Positions 48,784-57,211 are shown, counted from the stretch's first letter. The stretch: DNA of 64,000 nt from Qipengyuania pelagi (GCF_009827295.1 NZ_WTYD01000001.1:434001-498000); one strand, 5' to 3'. Made by a program: numbers and translations. Notes: generated from the letters alone by a model not told the origin.

Positions 48784-49718
48784 CCAAAACCGTCCTGTCC
48801 GCCATGATCCGTCCGCTGGTCGAGCCGCGTCTGCCCGACTGGGTCGAACCGCTGTGGTTCGCCAGCAAGGACGAGGCGCTGGAACTGGCGCCGCAGGCCG
48901 AGATCGGGTGGTTCGATTTCACCCAGCCCGAGCCGATGGTGGAGGTGGTAAAGGCCGCGACGTCGCTGAAATGGCTGAACTCGATCTATGCGGGGCTCGA
49001 TTTTCTTCCCCTCGATCTGCTGGATAAACGCGGCGTCACGGTCACGAACGGGGTCGGCATCAATGCGATCACGATCGCCGAATACACCGTCATGCTGATG
49101 CTGGCCCACGCCAAGGGCTACCGCGACGTCGTGCGCGCGCAGGACCGGCGAGAATGGCTGCTGGACAGCCCCGGCAAGCGCGAACTGGCGGGCGAGCGGG
49201 TGCTGCTGTTGGGCCTTGGCGCGATCGGGTCGCTGGTGAAGGCGCGGTTGGAGGCGTTCGACATGGAGGTGGTGCCGGTGCGCCGCTCGCGCCACGAAAA
49301 CTCGCTCGCGCCGGACGAATGGCGCGGCCAGCTCGGCAATTTCGACTGGGTGGTGCTCGCCGTGCCCTCCACGCCGGAAACAGTCGGCATGATCGGTGCG
49401 GAAGAACTCGCGGCGATGAAAAGCACCGCCGTCCTCGTCAACATCGCGCGCGGCGACGTGGTGGATCAGGCGGCGCTCGTGTCCGCGCTCGAAGAAAAGC
49501 GAATCGAGGCCGCGTTGCTCGACGTGACCGACCCGGAGCCTCTGCCCGAGGATCATCCCCTGTGGAGCCTCGCCAATGCGCAGATCACCATGCACCTGTC
49601 GGGCCGCGCGCAGACGAAGATGTTCCAGCGCAGCGCCGACCGCTTTATCGAGAACCTCGGGCGCTGGAACGATGGCGAGCCGGTTGCGCCGCAGATGGAT
49701 CTGACGCTCGGTTATTGA
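48780..49718 (+). CDS. D-isomer-specific 2-hydroxyacid dehydrogenase family protein
   Basis: 312 residues. The NAD(P)-binding Rossmann motif is LLLGLGAIGSLV (about 141-152), followed by an Asp/Arg region (VVPVRRS) that suggests NADP. Catalytic Arg (NIARGDVVD) and the Glu (DPEPLPEDHPLW) are visible; the usual catalytic His-Pro is replaced around MHLSGRAQ, where His is followed by Leu. The glyoxylate/hydroxypyruvate reductase GhrA-type family is the nearest match. Coupled to cysS by an ATGA overlap. Confidence 0.86.
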   Translation: MTKTVLSAMIRPLVEPRLPDWVEPLWFASKDEALELAPQAEIGWFDFTQPEPMVEVVKAATSLKWLNSIYAGLDFLPLDLLDKRGVTVTNGVGINAITIAEYTVMLMLAHAKGYRDVVRAQDRREWLLDSPGKRELAGERVLLLGLGAIGSLVKARLEAFDMEVVPVRRSRHENSLAPDEWRGQLGNFDWVVLAVPSTPETVGMIGAEELAAMKSTAVLVNIARGDVVDQAALVSALEEKRIEAALLDVTDPEPLPEDHPLWSLANAQITMHLSGRAQTKMFQRSADRFIENLGRWNDGEPVAPQMDLTLGY

Positions 49719-49769
49719 GCGGAACGTCACACGGTGGGCCGCCGTTAATGTCTCGAAACGGAGACTCCC

Positions 49770-51200
49770 ATGCCCACTCTCAAAGACACCTACCCGCTCT
49801 ACCTCTGCAACAGAGCGGAGCAGCCGAACACCGATCTCGAAGTTACCGACAAGTTCACCGGCGAAGTCGCGTTCAAGACGGCGCTCGCCACGCCCGAGAT
49901 CATCGATAAGGCCATCGCCGGGACGGTCCGCGCCGCCGAGCCGATGGCGCGCCTCGCCAGCTATCGGCGCAAGGCGGTGCTGATGCATTGCGTCGAGCGG
50001 TTCCGCGAACGGTTCGACGAGCTGGCCTATTCGCTCTGCGTCGAGGCGGGCAAGCCGATCGGCGATGCGGAGGGCGAGGTCACCCGCCTGATCGACACGT
50101 TCGAGATCGCGGCAGAGGAAAGCGTGCGCATGGGCGGGGAGGTCATGCCGCTCGACATATCGGAGCGTGCGGAAGGCTATCAGGCGATCTGGAAGCGCGT
50201 GCCGGTGGGCCCATGTAGCTTCATCTCGCCGTTCAATTTCCCGCTTAACCTCGCCGCGCACAAGATCGCGCCTGCATTGGCGGTCGGTTGTCCCTTCGTC
50301 CTTAAGCCAGCCAGCAAGACACCCTTGGGGGCGCTCATCATCGGTGAAATTCTGGCCGAGACCGATCTGCCCGAAGGCGCGTTCAGCATCCTGCCCGCCA
50401 GCCGCGACGGCGCGGATCTGTTCACCGAGGACGAGCGCCTGAAGTTGTTGAGCTTCACCGGGTCGGACACGGTCGGCTGGGCGCTCAAGGCCAAGGCGGG
50501 CAAGAAGAAGGTCGTGCTCGAACTGGGCGGCAATGCGGCTGTCGTCATCGACCATGACGCCGATCTCGACGATGCCTGCGAGCGGGTCATCAAGGGCACG
50601 TTCTATCAGTCCGGCCAGAGCTGCATCAGCGTGCAGCGCATCGTCATCCACGAGGACGTCTATGACGATTTCCGCGAGAAACTGGTGGCGGCGGCGAAGG
50701 ACCTCAAGGTGGGCGACCCGAAGAAGCGCGAGACCTTTATCGGCCCGATGATCGACGATGACGAGGCGGAGCGGCTGGAAAGCTGGATCGCCGAGGCGGT
50801 CGAGAACGGCGCGACAGTGCTCTGCGGCGGCGGGCGCGACGGGCGGCTGGTCGAAGCGACCCTGCTCGAAAATGTCGACCGGTCGGCGAAGATCGTCAAC
50901 GAGGAGGCGTTCGGCCCCGTCGCCGTGCTGATGAAATTCCGCGACTGGGACGATGCCCTGGCCGAGGTCAATCGCAGCGAGTTCGGCCTTCAGGCGGGCA
51001 TCTTTACCCGCGATCTGTTCAAGGTGCTCGACGCCTGGGACCGCGTCGATGTCGGTGGGCTGATGGTCAACGAAATCCCCAGCTACCGCGTCGACAACAT
51101 GCCCTATGGCGGGGTGAAGAACTCGGGACTGGGAAGGGAAGGTGTCCGCTTCTCGATGGAAGACATGACCGAGATCAGGAACATGGTTATCCGGCGGTAG
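49770..51200 (+). CDS. Aldehyde dehydrogenase family protein
   Basis: 476-residue ALDH with N156 (SPFNFPLN), E251 (LELGGN) and nucleophile C285 (QSGQSCISVQR). The QSGQSCISVQRI pattern resembles the non-phosphorylating glyceraldehyde-3-phosphate/lactaldehyde/phosphonoacetaldehyde dehydrogenase branch. NADP preference is possible. It differs clearly from the ALDH at 36325 (different catalytic loop). It lies 51 bp after the hydroxyacid dehydrogenase and may share its transcript. Substrate unknown. Confidence 0.88.
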   Translation: MPTLKDTYPLYLCNRAEQPNTDLEVTDKFTGEVAFKTALATPEIIDKAIAGTVRAAEPMARLASYRRKAVLMHCVERFRERFDELAYSLCVEAGKPIGDAEGEVTRLIDTFEIAAEESVRMGGEVMPLDISERAEGYQAIWKRVPVGPCSFISPFNFPLNLAAHKIAPALAVGCPFVLKPASKTPLGALIIGEILAETDLPEGAFSILPASRDGADLFTEDERLKLLSFTGSDTVGWALKAKAGKKKVVLELGGNAAVVIDHDADLDDACERVIKGTFYQSGQSCISVQRIVIHEDVYDDFREKLVAAAKDLKVGDPKKRETFIGPMIDDDEAERLESWIAEAVENGATVLCGGGRDGRLVEATLLENVDRSAKIVNEEAFGPVAVLMKFRDWDDALAEVNRSEFGLQAGIFTRDLFKVLDAWDRVDVGGLMVNEIPSYRVDNMPYGGVKNSGLGREGVRFSMEDMTEIRNMVIRR

Positions 51201-51296
51201 GCGCGGCCGAGGACAGATTTTGTCGGCGCGAAAAGAGCATCGTCGAATATAACTGAATGATCGGGGGCAGCGGGGTCATCTCCTTCTGCCCCCAAT

Positions 51297-51665
51297 TCAC
51301 CCCTCTTCCAGCATCAGCACTTCGCAGGTCACGACCATGCGCGGGCTGGGCACCATGCGGTGTTCGACTTCGCTCACCGTCGCATCCGCCACCAGATGGC
51401 CGGACAGCGCGAATTCGTGTTCGGGCAGGTTCGCTACGAAGCGTTCGCCCGCTTCGACCGCTTCTTCGCCCACGAAGATCAGCGTGAAGACGTGCCGCGC
51501 GCCCGCGAAGGTGATGCTGGCCCAAGAGCGTTCGGATTGGGCGATCACCTGGGCGCGATGATCCGACAGGGCCAGGATCGCGTCGCGCAGCCGGTCCGCC
51601 GATGTGCGCCGCGCGCGCTTGGCCGGTCTGGTCTTGCTGAGTTCCAGTGCCTGCGCATCAGACAT
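51297..51665 (-). CDS. Conserved protein of unknown function in the S24 locus
   Basis: 122 residues. A basic N-terminal region (SKTRPAKRARRTSADRLRDAILALSDHRAQVIAQ, about 8-41) precedes a compact domain (SWASITFAGARHVFTLIFVGEEAVEAGERFVANLPEHEFALSGHLVADATV) that looks alpha/beta. I do not recognise a named family. ATG 51665 has GAGGAG seven bases upstream, which decides the start; it overlaps the upstream 61-residue gene by 8 bp, so the two are a coupled pair. Their promoter region carries a LexA-type box. Confidence 0.78.
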   Translation of the reverse strand: MSDAQALELSKTRPAKRARRTSADRLRDAILALSDHRAQVIAQSERSWASITFAGARHVFTLIFVGEEAVEAGERFVANLPEHEFALSGHLVADATVSEVEHRMVPSPRMVVTCEVLMLEEG

Positions 51666-51843
51666 AGAGCGGCTCCTCATATTCATTCATCCAGCGCGTC
51701 ACGCGTTGTTCGGTCCTTCCGCGCGGCTCGCGGCCGAGGCGCAAATCGAGCACGAAGCGCGGATCGCGTGCGGCGAGGCGACCGAAGGTGGTTGGTGCCA
51801 TGCGGTGGCGGCGGAGGAATTTCTCGACTTTGCGAAGCAGCAT
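51658..51843 (-). CDS. Small Cro/C1-like HTH protein
   Basis: 61 residues. The sequence KVEKFLRRHRMAPTTFGRLAARDPRFVLDLRLGREPRGRTEQRVTRWM reads as a Cro-type helix-turn-helix: MAPTTFGRLAARDPRFVLDLRLG fits the helix 2-turn-helix 3 pattern with a basic recognition helix. GAGG seven bases before the ATG. It is the promoter-proximal gene of a two-gene unit that faces the S24 repressor gene. Probably DNA-binding; target unknown. Confidence 0.75.
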   Translation of the reverse strand: MLLRKVEKFLRRHRMAPTTFGRLAARDPRFVLDLRLGREPRGRTEQRVTRWMNEYEEPLYV

Positions 51844-51877
51844 GGGTCCCTCTGTTACTGGTAGCGAGTCGGCTTGT

Positions 51878-51892
51878 GTTCCCGTTACGTTC
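51878..51892. promoter_or_regulatory. Candidate LexA (SOS) box GTTC-N7-GTTC
   Basis: GTTC at 51878-51881 and GTTC at 51889-51892 with exactly seven bases between match the direct-repeat LexA site known from Alphaproteobacteria. It is 35 bp upstream of the 61-residue gene and 76 bp upstream of the S24 gene. Such a match arises by chance about twice in 64 kb on two strands, so position rather than sequence is the main support. Confidence 0.5.
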
Positions 51893-51907
51893 CAGCTGAA
51901 ATCCTAC

Positions 51908-51935
51908 TTGTCTAGGAAAAATATTACTCTATAGG
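51908..51935 (+). promoter_or_regulatory. Candidate promoter of the S24 repressor gene
   Basis: TTGTCT (51908-51913) and TATAGG (51930-51935) are spaced by 16 bp, 33 bp before the ATG. The two TAGGAAAAATA repeats overlap the spacer and the -10 element. Confidence 0.5.
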
Positions 51936-51942
51936 AAAAATA
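51913..51942. repeat. Tandem TAGGAAAAATA repeats (probable operator)
   Basis: TAGGAAAAATA occurs at 51913-51923 and again, identical, at 51932-51942, 19 bp apart (close to two helical turns). A third inverted TAGGA half (TCCTA, 51902-51906) lies just upstream. AT-rich against a GC-rich background. The placement over the S24 promoter suggests autoregulation by the S24 protein or by the small HTH protein. Confidence 0.6.
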
Positions 51943-51968
51943 CCACGCGGCATCGGAAAGGACCGCTC

Positions 51969-52655
51969 ATGGACTTGCAGGACCCGCTCGACCGCTTCGA
52001 ACCCGAGGAACGCTATGCACGCGCCCGCCTCGCCGGAATCGTGAAGGATCAGGGCCACACGCTGAGCGCGCTGGCCCGGCTGATCGGGCGCAATCCCGCC
52101 TATCTCCACCAATATCTGAACCGCGGCAGTCCGCGTCATCTCGATGAGCCGGACTTGCTGCGAATCGCGGAATTTCTGGGCGTCGATCGCGATACGATCG
52201 GCACGCGCACGATCGCCCAGCCGAGCCGGAACCTTGCGGGCGGGGCGCGGATCGACGGGTTCGTCAGCGTCCCGCGCCTGCCCTTGGAAGCGTCTGCGGG
52301 TCCCGGTTCCTATGGTGCCGAGGAAATTTCCTACGACAGCTTCCAATTTTCCAAGCGGTGGCTGCGCGAAATGGGGCTGGAAGGGGCGGACCTTTCCGCC
52401 ATCCGCGTGGAAGGCGACAGTATGGATCCGCTCCTGAAATCGGGCGACGAGATTTTCGTCGATCGCACCCGCCGCACGGGCGAGGGCATCTTCGTCGTCC
52501 GCATCGGCGAGGCGCTTCACGTCAAGCAGGTGCAGGCGAGCGCGCCCGGCCGCATCGCGCTGGTCAGCGCCAACGAGGCCTATGCCCCGATCGATCTCGC
52601 GCGCGAGGAGGTCGAGGTGATCGGCCGCGTGGTGTGGAAGGGCGGCAGGATGTGA
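51969..52655 (+). CDS. LexA-like XRE/S24 family repressor
   Basis: 228 residues. An N-terminal XRE-like helix-turn-helix (LSALARLIGRNPAYLHQYLNRG, about 32-53) is followed by an S24 LexA/CI-type domain with the catalytic dyad S151 (VEGDSMDPLL) and K186 (HVKQV). An Ala-Gly pair at 110-111 (SAGPGS) lies about 40 residues before S151, the distance of cleavable A-G sites in LexA, UmuD and CI, so RecA-stimulated self-cleavage is possible (inference). No phage genes surround it. Divergent from a two-gene unit, sharing a 125-bp regulatory region. Confidence 0.86.
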   Translation: MDLQDPLDRFEPEERYARARLAGIVKDQGHTLSALARLIGRNPAYLHQYLNRGSPRHLDEPDLLRIAEFLGVDRDTIGTRTIAQPSRNLAGGARIDGFVSVPRLPLEASAGPGSYGAEEISYDSFQFSKRWLREMGLEGADLSAIRVEGDSMDPLLKSGDEIFVDRTRRTGEGIFVVRIGEALHVKQVQASAPGRIALVSANEAYAPIDLAREEVEVIGRVVWKGGRM

Positions 52656-52756
52656 GGCCGGGGAGACCCCGCAGGAACTATCGGCGCCCCGCTTCGTAGC
52701 ACTGGCATCGACCGCGTGGTGGGCGCGTAATTCTCTGATCTTGCAGGAGTATCGCC

Positions 52757-53146
52757 ATGAAGACATCCCTCATCCCCGCCATCGCCGCCGCCACCATGCT
52801 TCTGGGCGGCTGTTCCGCCTATGGCGGGCTGGGCGGTCTCGGCGGCATTCTGGGCGGCGATACCTATCGCGACGATCCCTATCGCAGCGGCTCCTACGGT
52901 TACGAACCCTATCGCGGACCGGACAATTACGGCACGAATTACCGCAACGATTTCGAACGCGCGGCCTTCAACGCCTGCGGGCGCCAGGCCTCGCAATATG
53001 GCCGTGTCGCGATCGACCGGGTCGAGCAGATCGATCAAAACTCGGTTCGCGTAATCGGTCGTACCGATTCGCGCGATTCGCGCCGTGACGAATTCGGCTG
53101 CACCTTCCGCAGCGACGGAAGGATCGTCGATTTCCGCCTCGGATGA
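52757..53146 (+). CDS. Small lipoprotein-like exported protein
   Basis: 129 residues. Lipoprotein signal with lipobox LGGC (Cys at 19), a Gly/Tyr-rich spacer (about 22-62) and a C-terminal ~60-residue domain (FERAAFNACGRQASQYGRVAIDRVEQIDQNSVRVIGRTDS ... FGCTFRSDGRIVDFRLG) with two Cys that may pair. Similar C-terminal domains occur in many sphingomonad proteins of unknown role. GCAGGAG precedes the ATG by 7 bases. A strong terminator follows. Confidence 0.82.
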   Translation: MKTSLIPAIAAATMLLGGCSAYGGLGGLGGILGGDTYRDDPYRSGSYGYEPYRGPDNYGTNYRNDFERAAFNACGRQASQYGRVAIDRVEQIDQNSVRVIGRTDSRDSRRDEFGCTFRSDGRIVDFRLG

Positions 53147-53157
53147 TCCGGCGCTAG

Positions 53158-53188
53158 GGGAGCGCGGCCGATCGGCGGCGCTCCCTTT
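53158..53188 (+). terminator. Rho-independent terminator
   Basis: GGGAGCGC (53158-53165) pairs with GCGCTCCC (53178-53185), with further CCGATCGG pairing inside the loop, followed by TTT. It lies 12 bp after the stop of the lipoprotein gene. Confidence 0.7.
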
Positions 53189-53259
53189 CCGATCTGGAAG
53201 ATCGGTGGCGTGATGCTGAAAAAGCGCTCACAATTCTGCTCACCAATGGAAGGATCGGT

Positions 53260-53544
53260 ATGACATCCAGCAATGCCTGGCCGCGAATCGCGTTCGACGC
53301 CTGGTCCCTGTCCTTCGATGCGATGACCGTGATCGGCCTGCGCACGATGCGGCTGGCGAGCGGTGGCGCCGTGGCGGACCGCGAAAGCGAGCGCATGGTC
53401 GCGGAGAAGATTTTCGCCCTGTGGATGCTCCCTCTGGCCATGGTCAGCCCAATGCCGACGCTCGACCCGGCGGTCGCGGCCCAGCGCAGTCTGGCGCATT
53501 TCGGCAAGACGGTGCGGTCGAACCGGCGTCGTTTGTCGCGTTGA
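53260..53544 (+). CDS. Conserved hypothetical protein
   Basis: 94 residues, mostly helical: WPRIAFDAWSLSFDAMTVIGLRTMRLASGGAVADRESERMVAEKIFALWMLPLAMV, then a short Pro-containing turn and a basic tail (KTVRSNRRRLSR). The pattern of Trp/aromatic plus Ser-rich amphipathic helix slightly resembles phasin-like or granule-associated proteins, but I cannot name a family. AAGGA sits six bases before the ATG. It is a single gene 36 bp before the MBL hydrolase. Confidence 0.65.
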   Translation: MTSSNAWPRIAFDAWSLSFDAMTVIGLRTMRLASGGAVADRESERMVAEKIFALWMLPLAMVSPMPTLDPAVAAQRSLAHFGKTVRSNRRRLSR

Positions 53545-53610
53545 GTTGATCGTAGGCGGCCTGGATCCGGCAGCATTGCAATGCCGGTGGCGCTGCGCCA
53601 TCTCCTTGGC

Positions 53611-54291
53611 ATGACCGAGCCGAAGACCACGCCGCCCCGCACTCCGCCGATGAAGGCGGGCATCATCCCTGTCACGCCGCTCCAGCAGAATTGCTCGCTG
53701 ATCTGGTGCACCGCCACCAATAAGGGCGCGCTGGTCGATCCCGGCGGCGATCTCGACAAGGTGAAGGCGGCGCTGAAGAATTCCGGCGTGGAGCTGGAAA
53801 AGATCCTGCTTACCCACGGCCATATCGATCATTGCGGGGAAGCGGGCATTCTCGCCAAGGAGCTGGGCGTTCCCATCGAAGGCCCGCACGAGGCCGACCG
53901 GTTCTGGATCGCCCGCCTCGACGACGATGGCGCGCGCTTCGGTGTCCACGGACAGACGTTCGAGCCGGATCGCTGGCTGGAAGAGGGCGAGACGGTCACC
54001 GTCGGCGATCTCGAGCTGGAAGTGTTTCACTGCCCCGGCCACACGCCCGGCCATGTGATCTTCTACCACCGCCCGAGCAAGTTCGCGCTTGTCGGCGATG
54101 TGCTGTTCCAGGGCAGTATCGGGCGCACCGATTTCCCCATGGGCAACCATCAGGACTTGATCGACGCGATAGTCACCAAGCTCTGGCCGCTGGGCGACGA
54201 TGTCACCTTCATCCCCGGCCACGGCCCGACCAGCACGTTCGGGCAGGAGCGCAAGACCAACGCCTTCGTCAGCGATGCGGCGCTGGCCTGA
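53611..54291 (+). CDS. MBL-fold metallo-hydrolase (glyoxalase II-like)
   Basis: 226 residues. The metallo-beta-lactamase signature THGHIDHCG (H-x-H-x-D-H) is present, with later ligands H in GHTPGH, D in LVGDVLF and H in PGHGP, so a dinuclear metal site is complete. Similar YcbL-type proteins are often called hydroxyacylglutathione hydrolases; thioester hydrolysis is likely, substrate unproven. Start is uncertain: ATGs at 53581, 53611 and 53650 are in frame, none with a Shine-Dalgarno; the conserved region begins at 53650. Confidence 0.88.
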   Translation: MTEPKTTPPRTPPMKAGIIPVTPLQQNCSLIWCTATNKGALVDPGGDLDKVKAALKNSGVELEKILLTHGHIDHCGEAGILAKELGVPIEGPHEADRFWIARLDDDGARFGVHGQTFEPDRWLEEGETVTVGDLELEVFHCPGHTPGHVIFYHRPSKFALVGDVLFQGSIGRTDFPMGNHQDLIDAIVTKLWPLGDDVTFIPGHGPTSTFGQERKTNAFVSDAALA

Positions 54292-54296
54292 CCGGA

Positions 54297-54695
54297 TCAG
54301 ATCACCGCGAGGGTGATGCCGACCGCGTAACCCGCCAGGAACAATTGGGTCCCGAAGGTGACGATCACGCCGATCTTGCGCAGCAAAGTGGGGCCTTCGC
54401 CATCCATCCCGATCCCGTGCGCCACGCGCGCCAACATGTAGACGCCCGCCGTGATCGACAGCCAGAGGCCGCCATTGCCCGCCAGTTCGATCGCCGCGAT
54501 CAGGATCAGGACGAAGGCGGTGTTCTCGACGAAATTGAGCTGGGCGCGCATCCGCCGCGAGAGCGGTCCGCCCGCATCGTCGCCGTGAACGGTCTTGGTC
54601 GCGAGGCGTAGCTGCCCGATCCTGGCCGCGAGCCAGATATTGATGAGGGCCGCCGCCGCGGCGGATGTCAGCGTGATCGGCAGGACGATATCCAT
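54297..54695 (-). CDS. MAPEG family membrane protein
   Basis: 132 residues with four hydrophobic helices. RAQLNFVENTAFVLILIAAIELAG (about 52-75) is the MAPEG signature helix, and LARVAHGIGMD follows. Eukaryotic relatives are membrane glutathione transferases and leukotriene-C4 synthase; the bacterial role is unclear. Located next to the glyoxalase II-like gene (convergent, 5 bp apart), a possible but weak link through glutathione. Confidence 0.86.
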   Translation of the reverse strand: MDIVLPITLTSAAAAALINIWLAARIGQLRLATKTVHGDDAGGPLSRRMRAQLNFVENTAFVLILIAAIELAGNGGLWLSITAGVYMLARVAHGIGMDGEGPTLLRKIGVIVTFGTQLFLAGYAVGITLAVI

Positions 54696-54749
54696 AGAAC
54701 GAATTTCCCGGTTTGAGTGCGCCGCAGTGCTAGGGGGCGACGGGCGCGC

Positions 54750-54777
54750 TTGCAACGCGGCAAAATATCGCTATAGC
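54750..54777 (+). promoter_or_regulatory. Candidate promoter for rpmF-plsX-fabH
   Basis: TTGCAA (54750-54755) and TATAGC (54772-54777) spaced by 16 bp, 117 bp before the rpmF ATG. The leader that follows contains a GC-rich hairpin (about 54811-54841, GGTC...GACC outer pairing) of unknown function. Confidence 0.5.
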
Positions 54778-54893
54778 GCCCGCCTTCACCGTCACGGGTC
54801 GGAAATTTCGGTCTGCCGCGCACTTGTGCGGTCCCGGACCTTCCCCTAGGGCGGCCATCAACCATTCGAATTGATTGAGGAACAGGTGCCGCC

Positions 54894-55073
54894 ATGGCCG
54901 TCCCCAAAAGAAAAGTATCGCCCCACCGCCGCGGCAATCGCCGTTCGCACGATTCGCTCAAGGTCGAAGCACATCACGAATGCTCGAACTGTGGCGAATT
55001 GAAGCGCCCGCACAATCTGTGCCCGCATTGCGGATTCTACAACGGCCGCGAAGTCATCGCCGTCGGTCTCTGA
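54894..55073 (+). CDS. rpmF: 50S ribosomal protein L32
   Basis: 59-residue protein of the large ribosomal subunit. The start [17 protein letters not shown] is the canonical L32 N-terminus. The zinc-ribbon Cys are all present: C30 and C33 (HECSNCGE), C43 and C46 (LCPHCG). It heads the fatty-acid/phospholipid operon rpmF-plsX-fabH, as in many Proteobacteria; the usual upstream DUF177 (yceD) gene is not present here. A GAGGAA lies 11 bases before the ATG. Confidence 0.97.
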   Translation: MAVPKRKVSPHRRGNRRSHDSLKVEAHHECSNCGELKRPHNLCPHCGFYNGREVIAVGL

Positions 55074-55095
55074 CCGTAGCTGACCGGAGTATGCC

Positions 55096-56145
55096 ATGAC
55101 TTTGCCGCGTATCGCCGTTGACGCGATGGGCGGGGATGATGGCGTGCGCGTCATGGTCGAAGGCGCTGCGTTGGCGCGGCGCGAGCACGACACTTTCAAA
55201 TTCCTGCTGGTGGGCGACCAGGCGCGGATCGAAGCCGCGCTGGAAACCCATCCGAATATGCGCGGCGCGTCCGAAATCCTCCATTGCGAGGATGTGGTCG
55301 GGGGCGACGAGAAACCGTCGAGAGCGCTGCGCCGCGCCCGCACGACCAGCATGGGCCTCGCCGTCGATGCGGTGAAGCGGGGCGAGGCGGGTGCCGCCGT
55401 CAGCGCGGGCAATACCGGCGCCCTCATGGCCATGAGCAAGCTGGCGCTGCGCACCATGCCGGGGCTCGACCGGCCCGCGCTCGCGGCGCTGCTCCCCACA
55501 TTGGGCGAAGACGACGTCATCATGCTCGACCTCGGCGCCAATCGCGACTGCGATGCGCGCAATCTCGTCCAGTTCGCGATCATGGGCGCGGCCTATTCGC
55601 GTATCGTCACCGGGCGCGAACGTCCGCGCGTGCGCCTGCTCAATATCGGCACCGAGGAAACCAAGGGCACCGAGGATATCCAGGAAGCCGCCAACCGGCT
55701 GCGCGCGTCCACCGGCCTGGCGATGGATTTCGAAGGCTTCGTCGAGGCCGACAAGATCAATCGTGGCCAGTGCGACGTGGTGGTGTGCGACGGGTTCTCG
55801 GGCAATATCGCCCTGAAGGCAATCGAAGGCGCGGCCCGTTTCGTTACCGATCTGCTGAAGCAGGCCTTCAGCTCCTCGATCCGCTCCAAGGTCGGCTTCC
55901 TCGTCTCGCGGCCCGCGACGGAATTGCTGAAGCACCATCTCGACCCCAACAACCACAACGGCGCGGTCTTCCTCGGCCTCAACGGCGTGGTCGTGAAAAG
56001 CCATGGCAGCGCCAACGCCAAGGGCGTGGCCAATGCGGTCAAGGTCGCCGCGCGCCTGCTCGAAGACGATATCGTCAACCGGATCGCTCACGATCTGGGC
56101 GAGGTGTCGGATATGGGGTTCGCCGCGAACGGGGCGGCGAAATGA
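55096..56145 (+). CDS. plsX: Phosphate acyltransferase PlsX
   Basis: Converts acyl-ACP to acyl-phosphate for phosphatidic acid synthesis; peripheral on the inner membrane. 349 residues. The N-terminus [12 protein letters not shown] (5-16) and [33 protein letters not shown] and [10 protein letters not shown] blocks are family signatures. 22 bp after rpmF; the stop overlaps the fabH ATG (ATGA). Confidence 0.97.
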   Translation: MTLPRIAVDAMGGDDGVRVMVEGAALARREHDTFKFLLVGDQARIEAALETHPNMRGASEILHCEDVVGGDEKPSRALRRARTTSMGLAVDAVKRGEAGAAVSAGNTGALMAMSKLALRTMPGLDRPALAALLPTLGEDDVIMLDLGANRDCDARNLVQFAIMGAAYSRIVTGRERPRVRLLNIGTEETKGTEDIQEAANRLRASTGLAMDFEGFVEADKINRGQCDVVVCDGFSGNIALKAIEGAARFVTDLLKQAFSSSIRSKVGFLVSRPATELLKHHLDPNNHNGAVFLGLNGVVVKSHGSANAKGVANAVKVAARLLEDDIVNRIAHDLGEVSDMGFAANGAAK

Positions 56146-57107
56146 TCCGTTCGGTCCTGACCGGCACGGGGTCCGCTCTCCCGCGTCGGCTCGTCACCAA
56201 TGCCGATCTGGCAGAGCGTGTCGACACTTCGGACGAATGGATCGTCGAGCGGACCGGTATTCGCCAGCGTTATCTCGCCGAACCGGACGAGACCACCAGC
56301 AGCCTCGCCACCGAAGCGGCGCGCCGCGCGCTGGAGGCTGCGGGGGTCGATGCGAGCGAGATCGGCCTGATCGTCCTCGCCACCGCCACCCCCGACCATA
56401 CCTTTCCCGCCACCGCCACGCAGGTCCAGCACGCGCTCGGCTGCAAGGGCGGTGTGGCCTTCGATGTCGCGGCGGTCTGCTCGGGCTTCCTATACGCGCT
56501 CGCCACGGCCGATTCGCTCCTGCGCACCGGCATGGCCACGAAAGCGCTGGTGATCGGCGCGGAAACCTTCAGCCGCATTCTCGACTGGGAAGACCGGACC
56601 ACCTGCGTCCTGTTCGGGGATGGGGCGGGCGCCGTCGTCCTCGAAGCGCAGGACGTGGCGGAGGACGGTCCCGGCATCCTCGCCAGCAAGCTCCACGCCG
56701 ACGGCGAGCACAAGGAATTGCTCTATGTCGATGGCGGGCCGTCGACCACGGGCACGGTCGGAAAACTGCGGATGCGCGGGCGCGAGGTTTTCCGCCACGC
56801 CGTCGTCAACCTCGCCGAGGTTTTGAGGGAAACGATCGAGGCGGCTGGCATCGCGGTCGATCAGGTCGATTGGGTGGTGCCGCACCAGGCCAATGCCCGC
56901 ATCCTCGATGCGACGGCGCGCAAGCTGGGCCTGGCCGAGGAGAAGGTGGTCGTCACCGTCGATCGCCATGCCAACACCTCCGCCGCTTCGGTCCCGCTCG
57001 CCCTCGACGTGGCGGTGCGCGACGGGCGGGTGAAGAAGGGCGATCTGGTGCTGTTCGAAGCGATGGGCGGCGGCTTCACATGGGGTGCCGCGTTGGCCCG
57101 GATGTGA
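56142..57107 (+). CDS. fabH: 3-oxoacyl-ACP synthase III (FabH)
   Basis: Starts fatty acid elongation by condensing acyl-CoA with malonyl-ACP. 321 residues. Catalytic triad C113 (AAVCSGF), H248 (VPHQAN) and N278 (RHANTSAAS). Typical start [21 protein letters not shown]. Coupled to plsX by ATGA overlap. Confidence 0.97.
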   Translation: MIRSVLTGTGSALPRRLVTNADLAERVDTSDEWIVERTGIRQRYLAEPDETTSSLATEAARRALEAAGVDASEIGLIVLATATPDHTFPATATQVQHALGCKGGVAFDVAAVCSGFLYALATADSLLRTGMATKALVIGAETFSRILDWEDRTTCVLFGDGAGAVVLEAQDVAEDGPGILASKLHADGEHKELLYVDGGPSTTGTVGKLRMRGREVFRHAVVNLAEVLRETIEAAGIAVDQVDWVVPHQANARILDATARKLGLAEEKVVVTVDRHANTSAASVPLALDVAVRDGRVKKGDLVLFEAMGGGFTWGAALARM

Positions 57108-57114
57108 CCATTTC

Positions 57115-57129
57115 GGGACGGGGCGTCCC
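57115..57129 (+). terminator. Weak hairpin after fabH
   Basis: GGGACG-GGG-CGTCCC seven bases after the fabH stop, without a U-tract. It could pause or partly end fabH transcription before the ihfA promoter, but evidence is slight. Confidence 0.3.
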
Positions 57130-57135
57130 CATCGG

Positions 57136-57164
57136 TTGCAGCTTGCACGCCTGCGCTTTATAGA
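57136..57164 (+). promoter_or_regulatory. Promoter for ihfA
   Basis: TTGCAG (57136-57141) and TATAGA (57159-57164) spaced by exactly 17 bp, 47 bp upstream of the ihfA ATG: the best sigma70-type match seen in this window. Confidence 0.6.
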
Positions 57165-57211
57165 CTTAGGTTAAGTTACACAGGGTCGCACTTGTTACGA
57201 AAGGAAGCGAC

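Noticed and set aside
51201..52756. S24 repressor locus as a prophage immunity region
   Set aside because: No integrase, structural, lysis or att-like repeats are present on either side; the flanking genes are chromosomal metabolic and envelope genes.
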